A stretch of 64,000 nucleotides of DNA from Montifringilla adamsi (GCA_017590115.1 JAGGNK010010226.1:2763732-2827731); one strand, 5' to 3'. Positions 24,344-37,740 are shown, counted from the first letter of the stretch. Notes: generated by a model not told the origin, from the sequence alone. Numbers and translations: made by a program.

Positions 24344-27318
24344 AAACTAGGGATTCAGCTAAGACAGCCTTCCTTCTGCAATACCACGCCTTTCTAAGGA
24401 CTCAGGTGGCAGGAACAGATTTGCTTCAACAGTGTCAGTACCAGCAGAAGATTAGGAAAATCATGGTAAATATGGCTCTTCAGTATTCAAAATGTGTAGC
24501 CCCTTGCAGAGCCACTAGCAAATAAAAACACAGTTTTGTGTCTTAAATGACACACTAGGACTACATACTGGTTGGAAATCAGCTAATCTCTTCTGGGTTT
24601 TATCTAACCAGGTAGCCTGCAAATCTGTTCACATCAGACTATTACTTCATGGGATATAAGCAGTTGTATTTAAAACTACAGCATACTGAGCAACAGAAAC
24701 ATTCACCATACTCATCCTGTCCCAAGGGATGATCAGGCAAAACAAGAACACAGCTGAAAACAGGATCACTCACCATGGAGAACTACATACCAGTTTCTTA
24801 AGGGGGTAGAAAAATTACACCTCTCAGCCACTGGTGTACAGACTTGATTTTCAGTAGTTTAAAATTCTTGCCCTACGATGGCAACTGTTGCTTTATCATT
24901 GAGTAGTAAAATCAGGTATATGAACCTAATGCATAACCATAGCTCCTTTTCATCTACTGATCATTATTGACCCAGTTAATCTGTTTATATAGTTGCATTT
25001 TTGGAAGAGGAAAAATGAATGGTTCCATTTTCCCACGTTCTCCAATGCCAAAGATCTTTTAATATATTTAAAATGAAGGAAGAGATAATAAAGATGGAAC
25101 TCTGGAAGCTGTCTTGGACCAAAAAGGACTCCTGAGGTCACTGCTATATTAGAAACATGACTCTCATGAGTCAAAGAATTAAGGCAAAAGTAAGTGACAT
25201 ATTGTAACCAGGTTATTGCACTTAGATCTGATCCTAAGGATGAAAAAGAAAAAAAAAATCAATAACCTTGAAGACAACTATTAAAAGGTACAGAATGTGC
25301 ACAGAGTCATATAAGAAGGCTGTAATGGAATATACCATGATTCCCTATTTCCTATTAAAACAGTAAAGGGATATTTGAAAAGACCAAGCACCTTTTGGTG
25401 CAATGTTTAAACAGATTCTCACATTTCCAATCCCCTGTTAGAAATTAAAGTGACAAAGTTCCTGGTAAGTCTTAGTAAGACTGTGCAATTGAATTCATCT
25501 CCAGTGAACAAATAGGAAGGAAATATTCATCTCACAGTGAACAAATGGGAACAGAAAAGAAGAGAAATACTATGCTAGGAGTGCTATTCAGTTGTTAGAG
25601 CTTCCCAGAAAACTGATGTCTGAGTACTGTAGTTAGAGCCAAGAAGGATTTTCACAATATACATCCAGGGGGTGCAAAACTCATTGTGTGTGATAGGACA
25701 AGTCCATTGCTCTAATCTTCCTTGTCACATACTTGGAGATTTCAAAATAATACTGTGGCTAAGAAAACAGTTTTGTGTGTTTTCTACAAAGAGATCTGAA
25801 GCACGTGTGATCCAACCCGTCCACAGTCACACAAATTGTTAATGAATAGGGAAATCAGGACAATCAAACATCAGATAAGCCTTACAACTCTTCTGCTTTG
25901 GAAACCACAGAAGAGTTGGTCAGCACTCACAGAAAATCAAGTCTGGAGAGTACCCACTGTGCTATTTTAACCCCTTTTATTGTAAGTTTTGTACTGTCCT
26001 AACCTGGAGCTAAACTAGATGTAAAAGTGACATTAAGCACTCTACTTGGAATAAGACTGAACATATTTTTTCACAGGGTAAAGTTCCATGTTCTGTTGAT
26101 CATACAAACCCAACAAAAATTTGACCCAGAGTTTTCAGAACATTCAGCCACAAGTTTCAAGGCAGACTTGTTTAACAGAACCTCTTTTGTCTCTCCAGCC
26201 CCCTGGCATCCTATGAATGTACAGTATACCCTGTGCATTGAGATCTGTGTATGACTAAGAGTCTCAAAACCGTACATTGCCTAAAAGGTATGGACAGAGG
26301 CAGAGGCTTCCTGTGTACCTTGATCCAGGAAGCTACAACTTCACCTTATTTACATGTGCACAGCTTAACTGAAATCAGTGCAGCTCACACTATTTGTTCA
26401 AGCTAAGAACAGGGGCTAAGATTTATGCTATAATAAGCCTCCAAATGCCTCACCTCAGCTGTGCAAACCCACTTTTACCAGATACACCGATCACTGATTC
26501 ATTTTACCAGTGTTAGGCTGTGCCTACACAAATGATCCCATTCTGCTTCCTTGCTTTTACTTAGAGTTTGCTGCTAGCAACCCAAAACTCCCTCCCACCA
26601 TCTCCTACTCATGTTTCTGGTACCAGGAACCCCAGATCCACTCCATAAAACTTGACCCATGTCAAAGACCTACTCTGAGTGTTCCGACTTGGCTTTAAGC
26701 CAATATGATTATTTTGCAGGAAACAGACAAAATGGAACATATTTTCTATTTACACTGATAAAGGCAGTCAGATGGAATATATTAAAAAATTTGCTGGTGC
26801 TAAATTTAATTTTCTAGTAACTGCATCACCTGAATGGAAGCAACAGATTTTCTCAATAATAGTGGTTTTATCTGTAGACCTGTTTCTTACAGATTTCATG
26901 ACCAAAACAATGAGACAGCTTTAACCCTGCTTGATGCTGTACAGCTCAAAATCAAGCTTATGCTCTTCTGTGGCTTGGAGTGAAACTGCACTCAATTTTA
27001 AATTATCTCTGATAAGAAGCATTTGATAGTATACTTGTCATCATTGGTCCGTTTACAGCTAGAGTGAAAATAAGGAGATTTTTTTTCAATAATTTATTCA
27101 TATTTATAGATGCTGAGTTTTAATTTTCATATACATCAATAATTAGAAAAAGTGAAATGCAATACAAGTAATAGAAAATTTGATTTTTTAAGAAATAAAT
27201 CATGGTCCTTAGGAAAAAGATGGAGCTACTGAGACAAAATGTAGTGATTCTTTGTAACTTATTTTAGACATGCTACTGAATAAAGAATTTTAAAATATTG
27301 GAAGACATACACTAGTTT

Positions 27319-27369
27319 AAAAAAAAAAAAAAAGAAAAAGGCAGGAAAAAGAAAAGCCAAGAAAAGAAA
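27319..27369. repeat. Purine-rich A/G tract
   Basis: A long A run followed by GAAAAAGGCAGG and GAAAAGCCAAGAAAAG. It is an almost pure purine strand, with no gene attached. Confidence 0.7.
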
Positions 27370-28009
27370 ATACTGTTCACCAGTAAAACCCACAATACTC
27401 AAACCTGGGAAACTATAAACAAGTAAAGTATATTCATTTTCTAAGAATAAGTACTTCAGACCTACAAATACCAATACGTCAACCAGCAGGACTAGCAACC
27501 AATCTGTTATATTTTTGTGATGGTGTTAGTCGTCTCTGTTGTGTTGCTATCTTAGATTTTCATTTCCAGCTTAACTTGATTTTATTAAATACTCACATTA
27601 TTTGTTTTCTTTTTTTACAACTTTTTGGCTTGCAAAGAATAAAAAGAAGTGCATTAAGGTCCCTAGCGACCTGTTCTTAGTACATTCCTATTTCCAACTG
27701 GTTTGGTTGTGGGTTTGATTTGTTGGGTTCATTGTTGAGGGTTTTCTTTGTTGTTTTTTGTTGGAAACGATCTAAGCATAAAATCTCTATTGCGAGCATG
27801 CAGATGACAGAGAGTTTAGTAAGTACATAAATAATTAAAGACTTAAAGTAACTTGGCTACTGCTACAGAATAACCTACCAGGTTAAACAACTGCAACTCA
27901 CCAAAATTTATTTTATACTGACAAATAAAAAATAACGCCTCTGAGATTAAAATATAACTCTTGTAATAAGAGAATAAAAACTAAAGCTTGGAAGGTCTTC
28001 ACAGAGCAC

Positions 28010-28700
28010 AACTAAAACAATACAGGCTGCAAGCCCCCAAATAAACTCCTGTTGGACGGGAAGAAGCCCAGCCACAGCAGTGTGGCTTCATGCCAGAGCC
28101 AGACTAACCTTGGCACAGGACTGCTGGGAGAGACAATCTGGTCACCAGCAAGTGAGACTAATCCAACACTACACCACCACTGTAAAAGGGTTACAAATTT
28201 CTCCACTTCTGGCCGGGAGGCAGCTGCAGTGCTCCCGGTGGGCGCTTGGATCAGCCTGGACATTCCGATGGAGACACGGGCAGTTTTATTTTTTTCCATG
28301 GCAGATTTGGGCAGACTTGGTTCACCATGACAGGGCAAGAGCCAAGGCAGCAGGAGAAAAGAGAACGTCTGGCTGTGGCTGAGGCAAGAACAGCCCGTTC
28401 CCTTCAGCAGCAGCACAGGCTTTGACCAGCTTCTAAGCCAATAAATAGCTGCACTGCTTCCAGAACCACATCAAGACAAACACGTCGTGCAGCAGTGTTT
28501 GGAGACACTGCCATAACATGTGTTTCTGATGTAAAACTCTGACCAAAAAAGAAGGGGGGAGAAAGAAAAGGTGCAGCAATAAAGCAATCACTGGTTGTAC
28601 ACAAAGAGAAATTGCAAATGCAAGTGAAGAACTGGTTACACCTTTACACAGTGGTAGAAGGCGACCCATCAGTTTTGGCTCCCTATGCTCAAGCCAGAGA
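28010..28700. other. GC-richer patch of unknown origin
   Basis: About 690 bp noticeably richer in G and C than its surroundings, with CpGs retained (GGCCGGGAGG, CTCCCGGTGGGCGC, ACACGTCGTGC). The minus strand has a 134-codon open frame at 28012-28416. It has no recognisable domain, and the overlapping plus-strand frames of 92-100 codons are shadows of the same base composition. AATAAA lies at about 28440-28446 on the plus strand. I looked for CR1 tails, TG...CA LTR ends and flanking duplications and found none that I trust. It may be a diverged LTR, an old retrocopy or simply unique sequence. No function is claimed. Confidence 0.5.
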
Positions 28701-29424
28701 GGCAGTCCTCATATTAAAGTCTTAAGAGAGAATCTATTTTTCCAAGCTCAAATTAGGACTTTCAAGAAATCCCAGTTGATTCCCAGCAAGCCTACGTAAA
28801 AGCGATCATACACATTCTGGTCTAATCGATAAAATTGTTCACATTTTATTATTCCTTTTTATTTCTGCAAGGTGGAAAGAAGGAATTAGAGGAAAAACCT
28901 TAATTCCTTTATAATTCTACATACTGGTCACCAAGTAGTGAAGAATTACTGTTCCTTGATAGCTGCCTGTGTGCATTGGTTGTCCATGGGGAGTCATGGT
29001 GATCCCCCCACGTATAATCAGATGGGATGCATGCCACAGGTCAGACTGACAGGAAGGAAGGGAGAAAACAAATCATCTCCCCTTTCAGCATGCATGATGG
29101 CACACCTGCTGAGATCATCCTAGCAAACTAATCACCTGGCACAGACCTCAGAAACTGCTAATGTTCTACTCTCTGCTGTCTCCAGCTGCTGTAAAAAAAT
29201 AATTTTACTTATATAAAGCTGCCAGTCCTAGCATGCAGATATGGGTGAAATTTCACTGGGTGAAATTTAACAGATGTGACATGCAAGGTCTCAATGAGAC
29301 TAAATGGTTTATTGATCCTTTCCAGTCTTAAACATTATGAAAGCCAGACCCTGTGTGCACAGCAGACAGATCTGACTTATGATGAATCCCCAGGTGAAAA
29401 GAACAATTGTGGCTAATGACAACA

Positions 29425-29458
29425 GGGGGGTGGAGGTAGGGGGGGGGGGCTGGGGGGG
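29425..29458 (+). other. G-quadruplex-prone G-rich run
   Basis: The plus strand has six Gs at 29425-29430, eleven at 29439-29449 and seven at 29452-29458, separated by TGGAGGTA and CT. The eleven-G run can supply two tracts, so the four-tract rule with loops of 1-8 bases is met. It is the strongest G4 motif I saw in the window. No promoter or gene lies next to it. Confidence 0.75.
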
Positions 29459-31498
29459 AAATCAATGCAATATAAAATAATTTCCACTTAAAGTAATTTC
29501 ATTTGCCTGAGCATGCAGCCAGATGGATCCCAAAGAGTTTGAGAAGCTCTTTGCTGCCTGTACACTTAGAGGAGTACACGGAGATATGTGTACCATCAGG
29601 GGGAATTCATAAACCACTGAGTGTCCCTTGCTTCCTCTAATGACACTCATCAAATTAAAATAGCTGAGTCACAGCCAGTGGCACAGGGGACAGCAAAAGA
29701 CTGAATATATGCCAGTCCGATTTAGTTCAACATGCACGAACTAAGAAAAAAAAAAAATTAAACCAGAAAAGGACAATTTCTATAAACATTTTCCTTGCTC
29801 CTGTTCTGACATCAGGCAAGCCATGGACTGCTCTTGCTGCATTTGTACAGGATTGAGCATAACAATGTCCTGGCCATACAGAAATCCCCAAGGCCTGCTG
29901 TAATATATGTAATGAGTGGTAATGCAGTCTCCTGCTGTTTCCTGAGTCTCGAGCTGCTGCACTGACCTTCTTCTCTTGATACTGCACATGTCAGCTGGCT
30001 CCATTTGCTTCTGGAATTAGCATTAAAATGGCAATCCTTAGAGATTATGCTACAGCCACAGCAATGACAATGGAGATTTTAAAATATTTTCTAGGGGGTT
30101 TTAATTGTGTATTTTAAAAATACGACACTTTTCCTATGAACATAAGAAGCAAACTTAAAACTCACTGTTTTCTTTAAAGATAATAAAAGATTACTTTTAG
30201 AAATTTGTGTCAGGAGATACATTTCTCCATCTCCATCTCTTGTTGCCAAGACAGCTGTGAATGCATTTCTCAGAGCAATGCCATTAATGAGATTTTATTG
30301 TGAGTTTATCTTAATTAAAAGAATGGATGTTTTTTCCTTTCTAAAATAACAGCCATGAGACATGAAAATCCTTGCAGTCTTTCATCAGATGTTAAAATGA
30401 AAGACAGACTAGTTTAAAAATCTGATCATGATTTCTAAGACAGGTGGAAGGAACATAATATCTGATAAACTATAATTTTCAGGTACTGAAGTGATTGGCT
30501 AACGGAATTTTCCACGGGCATTGCATCTTGGAGGATTCCTGTCATGCTATATGTCAAAGTTGTTATATATTAAATCTAATTCCTTCTATTGAACTAAGCT
30601 GCATTCCCTACATTTTTATCGCCTGCCCTTTACCTGAAACTCGGTGGGAAATATTGTCACAACAGATTTGTAAAACAATATAAAAGTTCAGGGACAAATA
30701 AGATTAAGAAATAGCGCACAACAAAGCCTATAAAATAAAATCTTTTTTGTTCCTAGATGAACCTTATCATTTAAAATTCTGAAATGAATCTTAATCAGTA
30801 TGTTTATATTTATTTTTTTTCCTGTGAATATATCTATTTGGATTTTTTTCACATATTTATGATATATGGAAAATGAAAGCAAACACACTGAATTTACATC
30901 ACAAGATATTAAGAATTTAAAGAAATACAGAGATGCAGTTCAGTACTGCCATTACTGATTTTTTTAATATAATCATCATTATGTTTGCAGCATGTCAAAC
31001 CTAAACCACTATTTCCTAGCTGAGTACCAGAAAATAGGAATATTTCCAGTTTAAAAAAAAAAAAAAAGTATAATCTGGTGAAGAGAAAGATGAAGTCCAA
31101 TTGCTCAAAGTTGCAATTGGATGTATTCAGTCCAGAAAACAGAGAACACTCCACAGTCAAGGAATGTAGTAGATTCTCCCTCATTTTAAATCTTTTAATT
31201 AAGACTGGATGTCTGTTGTTAAGATATGCCCTAGCTCAACCACAAATTGCAGGTTGGATGTTGAAATTACTGAGTGAGATTCTAAAGCCTGTGTTATTCA
31301 GGAGGTCCATTTCTGGTCTACATTTCCACTGAGATGAAAGGCACTCTAAGAAGCACTTAATTTGATTTCTGTGAATTTTGAAGTCAATGCATGTTCTCAG
31401 GGGTCAGAAGGAGAGAAAGGAAACAGGCACACAAACTGCAGTCTCTCCTAAATGAGCAGGGCATTTTACCTCTCTTTAATGACAACACTATTCTGATT

Positions 31499-31520
31499 GC
31501 AGTAGCAGTAGTAGTAGTAC
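31499..31520. repeat. (GTA)n-like trinucleotide microsatellite
   Basis: GCAGTAGCAGTAGTAGTAGT is a short AGT repeat with two AGC interruptions. Confidence 0.75.
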
Positions 31521-32104
31521 CTATACTTTAGGAAACAGTTCATAAGAAAAACTAATTTACAGCATTTTAAAAATAGGAATATATGTTACTTATCTGATTT
31601 GTCATTGTGTCATTCAGACAGCTAACTACCATCCCATGGAACAACTTAGAGCAATATTGGTATTTTTAAGACCATGGGATTACCACTTTCAATACTAATG
31701 TGTAGGTATGTATTTTCTTTTCCATTAACAAAAAACAGAATTAAACTGGATTTCTAATAAATGCATGCAAGATACCAAGATTATGATCTCTTTCTATATA
31801 GTGCTCAGTATGTTATGGAGAGATCATTCCACACAATAGCTCAAAAGCATCTCAACAAACTGATGAGAATTGGAGGGCAAAAACAAAAACATATTTTAAG
31901 ACTTAAGAAGAACCATTATGCAGAAATACGCACACACCCCAACCTTTTCCTTTGCTAATACAACACGAAATGGAACTACCGTGAAAACTCTCTGGGTGTC
32001 AAGGGCAGAAAGGAGAAGGTTTGCTTGGACTGCACAAGTCCTGTGGCCTTATTTACATCCATAGACATGCTGAGCTTTGAACTTTAGGCTGAAGCTCAGA
32101 ATTC

Positions 32105-32890
32105 CCATCCATTATTAAAGGCTGGCTGTGGCTCAGGGAGCCCCCAGAGGCCACGAGGCCGGAGGAGATCCCGGCTGGGCTGACTCAGCTCTCCCCATGG
32201 GTTACAGCACCCTGCCCTCACCTCCACTCCTGTCCCCCCACTGTGGGCTGGCACCAGGCTGGCAGCTGCAGGCAGCTCATCCCTATTCAGCTGTCAGAAG
32301 GATGTGGAGCCAGGATAAGCAATGCCAGTCTTGCAGGGAAAGGCAGGAGACCTTGCCCATGTCATCAGCACCACACCAGAAACAAACACCTCAGGATAAC
32401 CTGCTCTCCCAGGTTAACTTCCCATGCTGCTCGCCAGCCCCTGAAGCCCATCTCTGTCTGAACCCCTGCAAAAGCCTTCCTTTTCATCCTATCCATCCAG
32501 AATTTGTTTATTTTTCCCTGCTGCTTTCCATCTCTGGCCTCTGATTAATACCTTATCAATCTCTGAAATATCCACTGGTGGGGCACAGAGAAAGGGCATC
32601 TGCTGTCCAGACACAAGAATCATAAAGAGAATGAAGAAGGTTTAGGGTTGACTGTGTGTGCAAGTCCTCAGCCGTGGCCCAGCCTGCATGAACATGCCAG
32701 CAGTAAAAGCCTGGCTGCAGTCACCAGCTTGTCAACAACTCCTGTGCCAACACTGTCCCCAGCACCAGCAGCCCCTCACAAGCACACGGACCCATGAGAC
32801 CCAGCTTGCCAGGAGCCACGGGCTGTGCAGAGCATCTCGCCCCTGAGGGCAGAACTCTCACACCATGCGCAACCAGCCTGTGGAAATCTG
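32105..32890. other. Second GC-rich patch of unknown origin
   Basis: About 780 bp with high G+C but fairly few CpGs. It is rich in CAGC, GCTGCAGGCAG and CCAGCACCAGCAGCC words. A 138-codon plus-strand open frame (32128-32544) is proline-, serine- and glutamine-rich. It overlaps a 72-codon frame in another register and has no recognisable domain, so both are explained by composition. TE ends, poly-A tails and target duplications were not found. It could be an unrecognised LTR, part of a long non-coding exon or unique GC-rich DNA. Confidence 0.45.
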
Positions 32891-34625
32891 CTCCACTGAT
32901 GTGAAAGATGCACTAATGTTTAAGTAATTTAAACATCAATTTAATTCTCCTTTGGGAAGTAACTGCACTGGTGATGGGATGATCTTACAAGTTTGTCTCT
33001 CCTCTGTGAGCCTCTGGAAGGAAAAGCATTTTCTTTTAAAATGCTTACTTGCCAGTGCTATGACATTATCACTTCTGATCACTCTAACATTACCAGCACC
33101 ATTTCCCTATTCCTACTCAACTTTTAACTAAGATGTCAAAACCATAATTTTCACCAATAAATAAAAATTCAATGCATTTTAAAATGGCAGAATTACTCAT
33201 TAACTTCACAGACTCCCTTATCTACCACTGAATGGCCATCCCTGAGCTGTCTAACTGAGATCGCCTTAGGGAGTTGCTCCACTATCAGCTGAAGTCACCA
33301 AGTCTTTGAAGTCCTTCTCTTGTAACATCAAGTTAAAAAGAAAACATTTCCTCCAAGGAATTCTAATTACAGTACTTCATTTCCAGGAACATAGTTTTAT
33401 ACTGACCCAAACGGTTCAAGGTACACACATCTTCTTCTTGTCACTATGATAAATTAATAAAGCAAAATGTCTTTTAAATATTTCCCAGGCCAGAAGGTTT
33501 TAAATACGTGGTTACAAAATAAAAAAATCAAGGTCAAAAATCATCTCCAATAAAAGAAATTATACTGTAATGAGGATTAAAAATGAGGCCATTCATCCGC
33601 TTTGCAGTTCTATTTACAGTGTGTCTAGGTAGACTATTTACTAAAGTGGGTGGACAAACAGATTAATGGAAAAGAATACAATAAAATCAGTAATAAGGAG
33701 AATGTCAAAAGTTTGGATTACGGTTTTTGTTGCTGTAGCTAAATACAAAACAGTTAAGCAGGTTGTATAATGTTTTATTTCTTTATGAAAGGCTAGTTTA
33801 CCCTTTTTCTTAACTACAATTGGATAATGGAAATATGTCTCACTAAAATCTAAATTCTTTAATTTGGTAGTTTGGAAAGCATTTCTAGCATTTTGCCTTC
33901 CTGAAGAACTCAAAGAAAAACATTTCATTAGATCTTCAGCAATGACGTTGTGTGGACAGGTTCTAGTGAACAGAAGTAAAAGTTCCCTGAAACATCATTC
34001 CTCTTTGGAAAATTTTGCCCACTGACTTTAAAGAAGTAATTCAGTGTCACATACTTCACAATCAGTTTTATGAATATGGCAGAAAAACAAAAAAGACTGA
34101 ACTAACCCTATACACCAATAATCTATATTGTTTACGTTACAAGACAGCACTCTAATTTTTCTACAGGGAGCACTTAGTGTTAAATTATAAAGCAATAATT
34201 TTTTACATAAAAATCCTACTGGGAAATTATATGAGCTGAGTATTACAGAGGCAGTATGTCTAACTGATTAATTGTACCAGCTTAAGAATTCCAAGTTGCC
34301 TGTATTTAACCGACTGAGAAATGCACATTTCACTGTATTTTTAATGCTGTATTAATCTCCAGTATTTCCATTTACCCAGGCAATCAAATTAAACATTTTG
34401 GAACAGTGAAGTGATAGATATATCTTAAAATTGCATTAAGGACATTCCCTGCTGTGAAAGCTTAAGTATTTATTAGGAATTCAGGTGCAATAGAAAGAAC
34501 CAATTAATTAAAATAAAAAAGACAAGTTATCTTACACCTCCTGCATCCTATTACAAAGTATGCTTCATCCAGCTAGAGTACTAAATGTGAAAACCAAAAT
34601 TATCGTATAGCCAGACTTATTTTGG

Positions 34626-34692
34626 CTGTATATATTCTATATATAGAATACATACATATATATATATATTCTGGCTATATATATATATATTT
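34626..34692. repeat. (TA)n repeat with internal perfect palindrome
   Basis: The tract contains an 18-bp perfect palindrome at 34633-34650 (TATTCTATATATAGAATA), then (CATA/TA)n, TTCTGGCTATATAT and another (TA)n run. The words TTTTGGCTGTATAT at its start and TTCTGGCTATATAT in the middle are an imperfect direct repeat, so the tract looks partly tandemly duplicated. Confidence 0.8.
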
Positions 34693-37600
34693 TCTCAGCT
34701 GTCTAAACCTCTGCTTTTGATTCGCTTAATTTTGATTCTTCAAGTTCAAACTTTCTGTCAGAATGACACCTTGAGGCTAAGTCTTTTTGGAGGTATGGAT
34801 TAGAAGAATGATCCAAAAAGGCTGCCATAGAATGAATTACACCTTGGAATTGTGTAATGCAGAAACTGGGGCTTCTGTGATATTTTCTTTAAGTGGTTTT
34901 CATATTTACTTTGAATCACAAGCCAAAAATATAAATTATCTATAGCCATATATTTTTCATAACAAGTCACTGATAGAGTCAGTCTCAACTTCCATGTACT
35001 ACATCCCATAATGCTTTGCAGTGACTCCAAGTAAACTCAGTTTTGTCTGTCATGACAGTATCTGGAGACAGGAGACTGATTTCTTTTTTTATTTTTACTC
35101 ATTTTTAAATTTATTCTGGATGAACCTGAAGATATATCAGCAAGTTAACAGATGTTAAATGCTAATTTCAGATGTTTCATAACAGTTTGAAAAATCACTA
35201 TATTGAAAGGTTTCACAAGTTTTATGCAGAGAGATACGTAATGCAGCAGACCTGACAGGGATGAGAATTCCAAAGACTTTCTTCATATTAGAAGTCATTA
35301 TGGCAGATAATAAATCTTTTCATTTCAGATTTGCATGTGCACGTATGGGTGTGAGAGTGAATAATAAGTCCTAAAATATCAGTAATATGATGATGGAAAA
35401 ACACAGGTCTAGACAAACACGTCTAAATGAACAATATTGTTGTCAATGGTTAGAGTCAAAGCTACCTGAAGAAGTGAATTTTTTCCAAGTATAGAACTGT
35501 TCCTACAAGGCCCCTTTGCATCCAACTGTGTTTTCACTGGGCAATTTCCTATTTATTGCTAATATGTGATAAAAAGGAATTCATAAGAATAACTAAGTCA
35601 TACATGATATTGCTACATCATCCCTTCAGTAAGGGGCTATGAGAAACACACTCTGATTTTGCATAATGCAAAACTCCGAGACAATTCAGTGGTAAAGGGA
35701 CTCCAAAAATATATACAGGGAGAACTTTCCATAATGAAGACTTAAAATATTGCCATTGCTGCAGGGGATATTCCCACCCTACACGATGCTGTCTGTAAGA
35801 ACAAGTTCCTACACAGTTCCTACCTATTATAGCTGCAGGACATAATGAGATTTCAAAGGCTTGGTGTTGTGTGAGTGATGCTTTCAAAGAGAAGCAGCGT
35901 TCCTAAAGCAGCAAGGTTTATATGGATAGATTGCCTATCCGTCTGCTTACCTGTCTCCTTCTAATAACTTTGTGGAATACAGTCACTTTCAAACCAAATT
36001 TAACATCAAGCCATGGTCTCCAAGATAATTATGCTCCTACAAGTTCTGTGAAACGAACGAGAGCCAGAAAATTCTAAATCAGTGTTTCCAGCAAGAAGAG
36101 AGCAATTAGAGCTTTCAGGCAGTGGCTGGCTCAGAAATCAGCATGTACATGCATCCATCACAACAGCCCATGGCTCACCTGGGCACCACAACACACAGTA
36201 TTTAAGTGGGGTCACAGGTCCACCTATCCATACGGTGGGAAAGAATCAGTAAACAATGGTCAGAATTTGTTTTTCCTCTTTAAACAGTATTTTTGCCTGT
36301 GACCGGCTGTAGATTAGGGGTTTTAACAGCAGAACTCTGGATACCAGAACAGAGCATTCCAGTGTGCAACTCCAATGTTGTAAAGTTTTCCATGATGCTT
36401 CCCTACAGCAACCAGGAAAGGCACAAAACACCTCAGACCCACCTCTGTTCCCAACCCCTTTCTCTGTTGCTGTAAGAAGCACAGCTCCATTCAGAGTAAA
36501 AGAGTCTACAGCAAATGCAAGGCAAAATTAAATAAACATAAGGTATTACTGACATTTTGAAAAAATCAACCCAACAGAACATTAAGAACATTTTTGGGTT
36601 TAATAGATTAACTACTTTATGTTATTGTGCTGTACTGAGTTTCAGTGAGCACATGAAATGAGAAAAGGATTGGACAACAAGGAAACCATTAGTCCCTTTC
36701 AATGCAATTACACATACAACAGTTGACACCTACCTAGCCCAGTTTTCCACTTCTCTTAATTAAAAGCATTAATTTAGGATGGCCAATTGCATTTTGTTGG
36801 GCTTGTTTTCCAAAGAAGAATGTTTTGTCTTACTAGTTTGACATGCTCAGCATCATTTACTGGACCCCAAAAGGGCATTTTCTGCAATGAAGTTCAACTT
36901 CAGATCCCTTTCAAAGCCTAACAACAAAAGCCTGTGGACTAAAACCTTGCTTATATTCAAAATGTAAAGCAACAAGACTCATAGAGATGGCTACATTTTT
37001 TTCAGAAAAGAATTAAGAAATAATTAAACAAAATATTTGAGTAAAAGTATTCCTTGGTTTTTATCATGTCAGGCTCTGTCCTTCCAAAAGATGATGTAGG
37101 AGATACCCATAAACTATCTGTGAATCAAATGAGCCTGCCAAATTCACAGCATAAAATATGAGAGATCCCACTTTATGTCTTGAAAGTAAGAGTCTCATGG
37201 CTGCAGCACTGTGCCTACAAGGGCAATTCTATCCTCTCCATGAGAATAGAGATTATTTTAAGGGCATTCAACACCACCATTGTTGTACTGTGCCCCATAA
37301 TCCAGATGCTATTCAAGGGTTTCTTTTTTTCTTAACCTAGATTTCATTTTAACCATAATTAAGCAATTTATATTAATAGTAGGAAATAAGAATAGGAAAA
37401 AAAAACCTAATTCAGTCAAGTTCAATACTTTTAATACTAATATCCTCTTAAGATCACAGATACTGTTTGATTCAGTTGTTGAACTAAACCATTGCTTCAC
37501 AGCCCATGAAAAAACTATCAGTTTAAAAATATGTCTGGAGTATCACTGATTGCCTTTTCTCTTTTTTATCTACACAGGAAAATCGTATCAGGATCTTGTG

Positions 37601-37740
37601 CTACATTTTAGTTAACTTTTAAATTACTTTTAAGCATGCACTATCTCTACCACAGCCATGACTTGGAAATTTCTATTATTAGAAAATACAATGAAGTTAG
37701 ATTAAAGCTGTAAAATGACTTCATGTCTTAGTGATACAGC

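Larger units (their letters stand above)
8513..28009. other. Gene-free AT-rich stretch with sparse simple repeats
   Basis: Mostly unique AT-rich DNA. A T-rich segment lies at about 22020-22330. Mildly GC-richer segments occur near 14110-14330 and 14960-15300; the latter holds a 112-codon open frame without recognisable domains. The 85-codon frame ending at 20871 opens with TTG, and its first ATG is at 20683, which leaves 62 codons. No splice-flanked exon series is evident. Confidence 0.68.
28701..32104. other. Gene-free stretch between the two GC-rich patches
   Basis: Holds the G-rich run, the AGT microsatellite, poly-A runs near 29744-29757 and 31053-31067, and otherwise unique AT-rich DNA. 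The part at 30060-30360 is AT-rich with homeobox-like TAATTA/TTAATT words and no repeat signature. It could be conserved non-coding sequence, but that cannot be judged from one genome. Confidence 0.65.

Noticed and set aside
28012..28416. 134-codon minus-strand frame as a gene
   Set aside because: No domain or known protein recognised, overlapping frames on the other strand are similarly open, and the cause is local GC-richness.
32128..32544. 138-codon plus-strand frame as a gene
   Set aside because: Low-information Pro/Ser/Gln-rich composition, overlapping open frame in another register, no domain.
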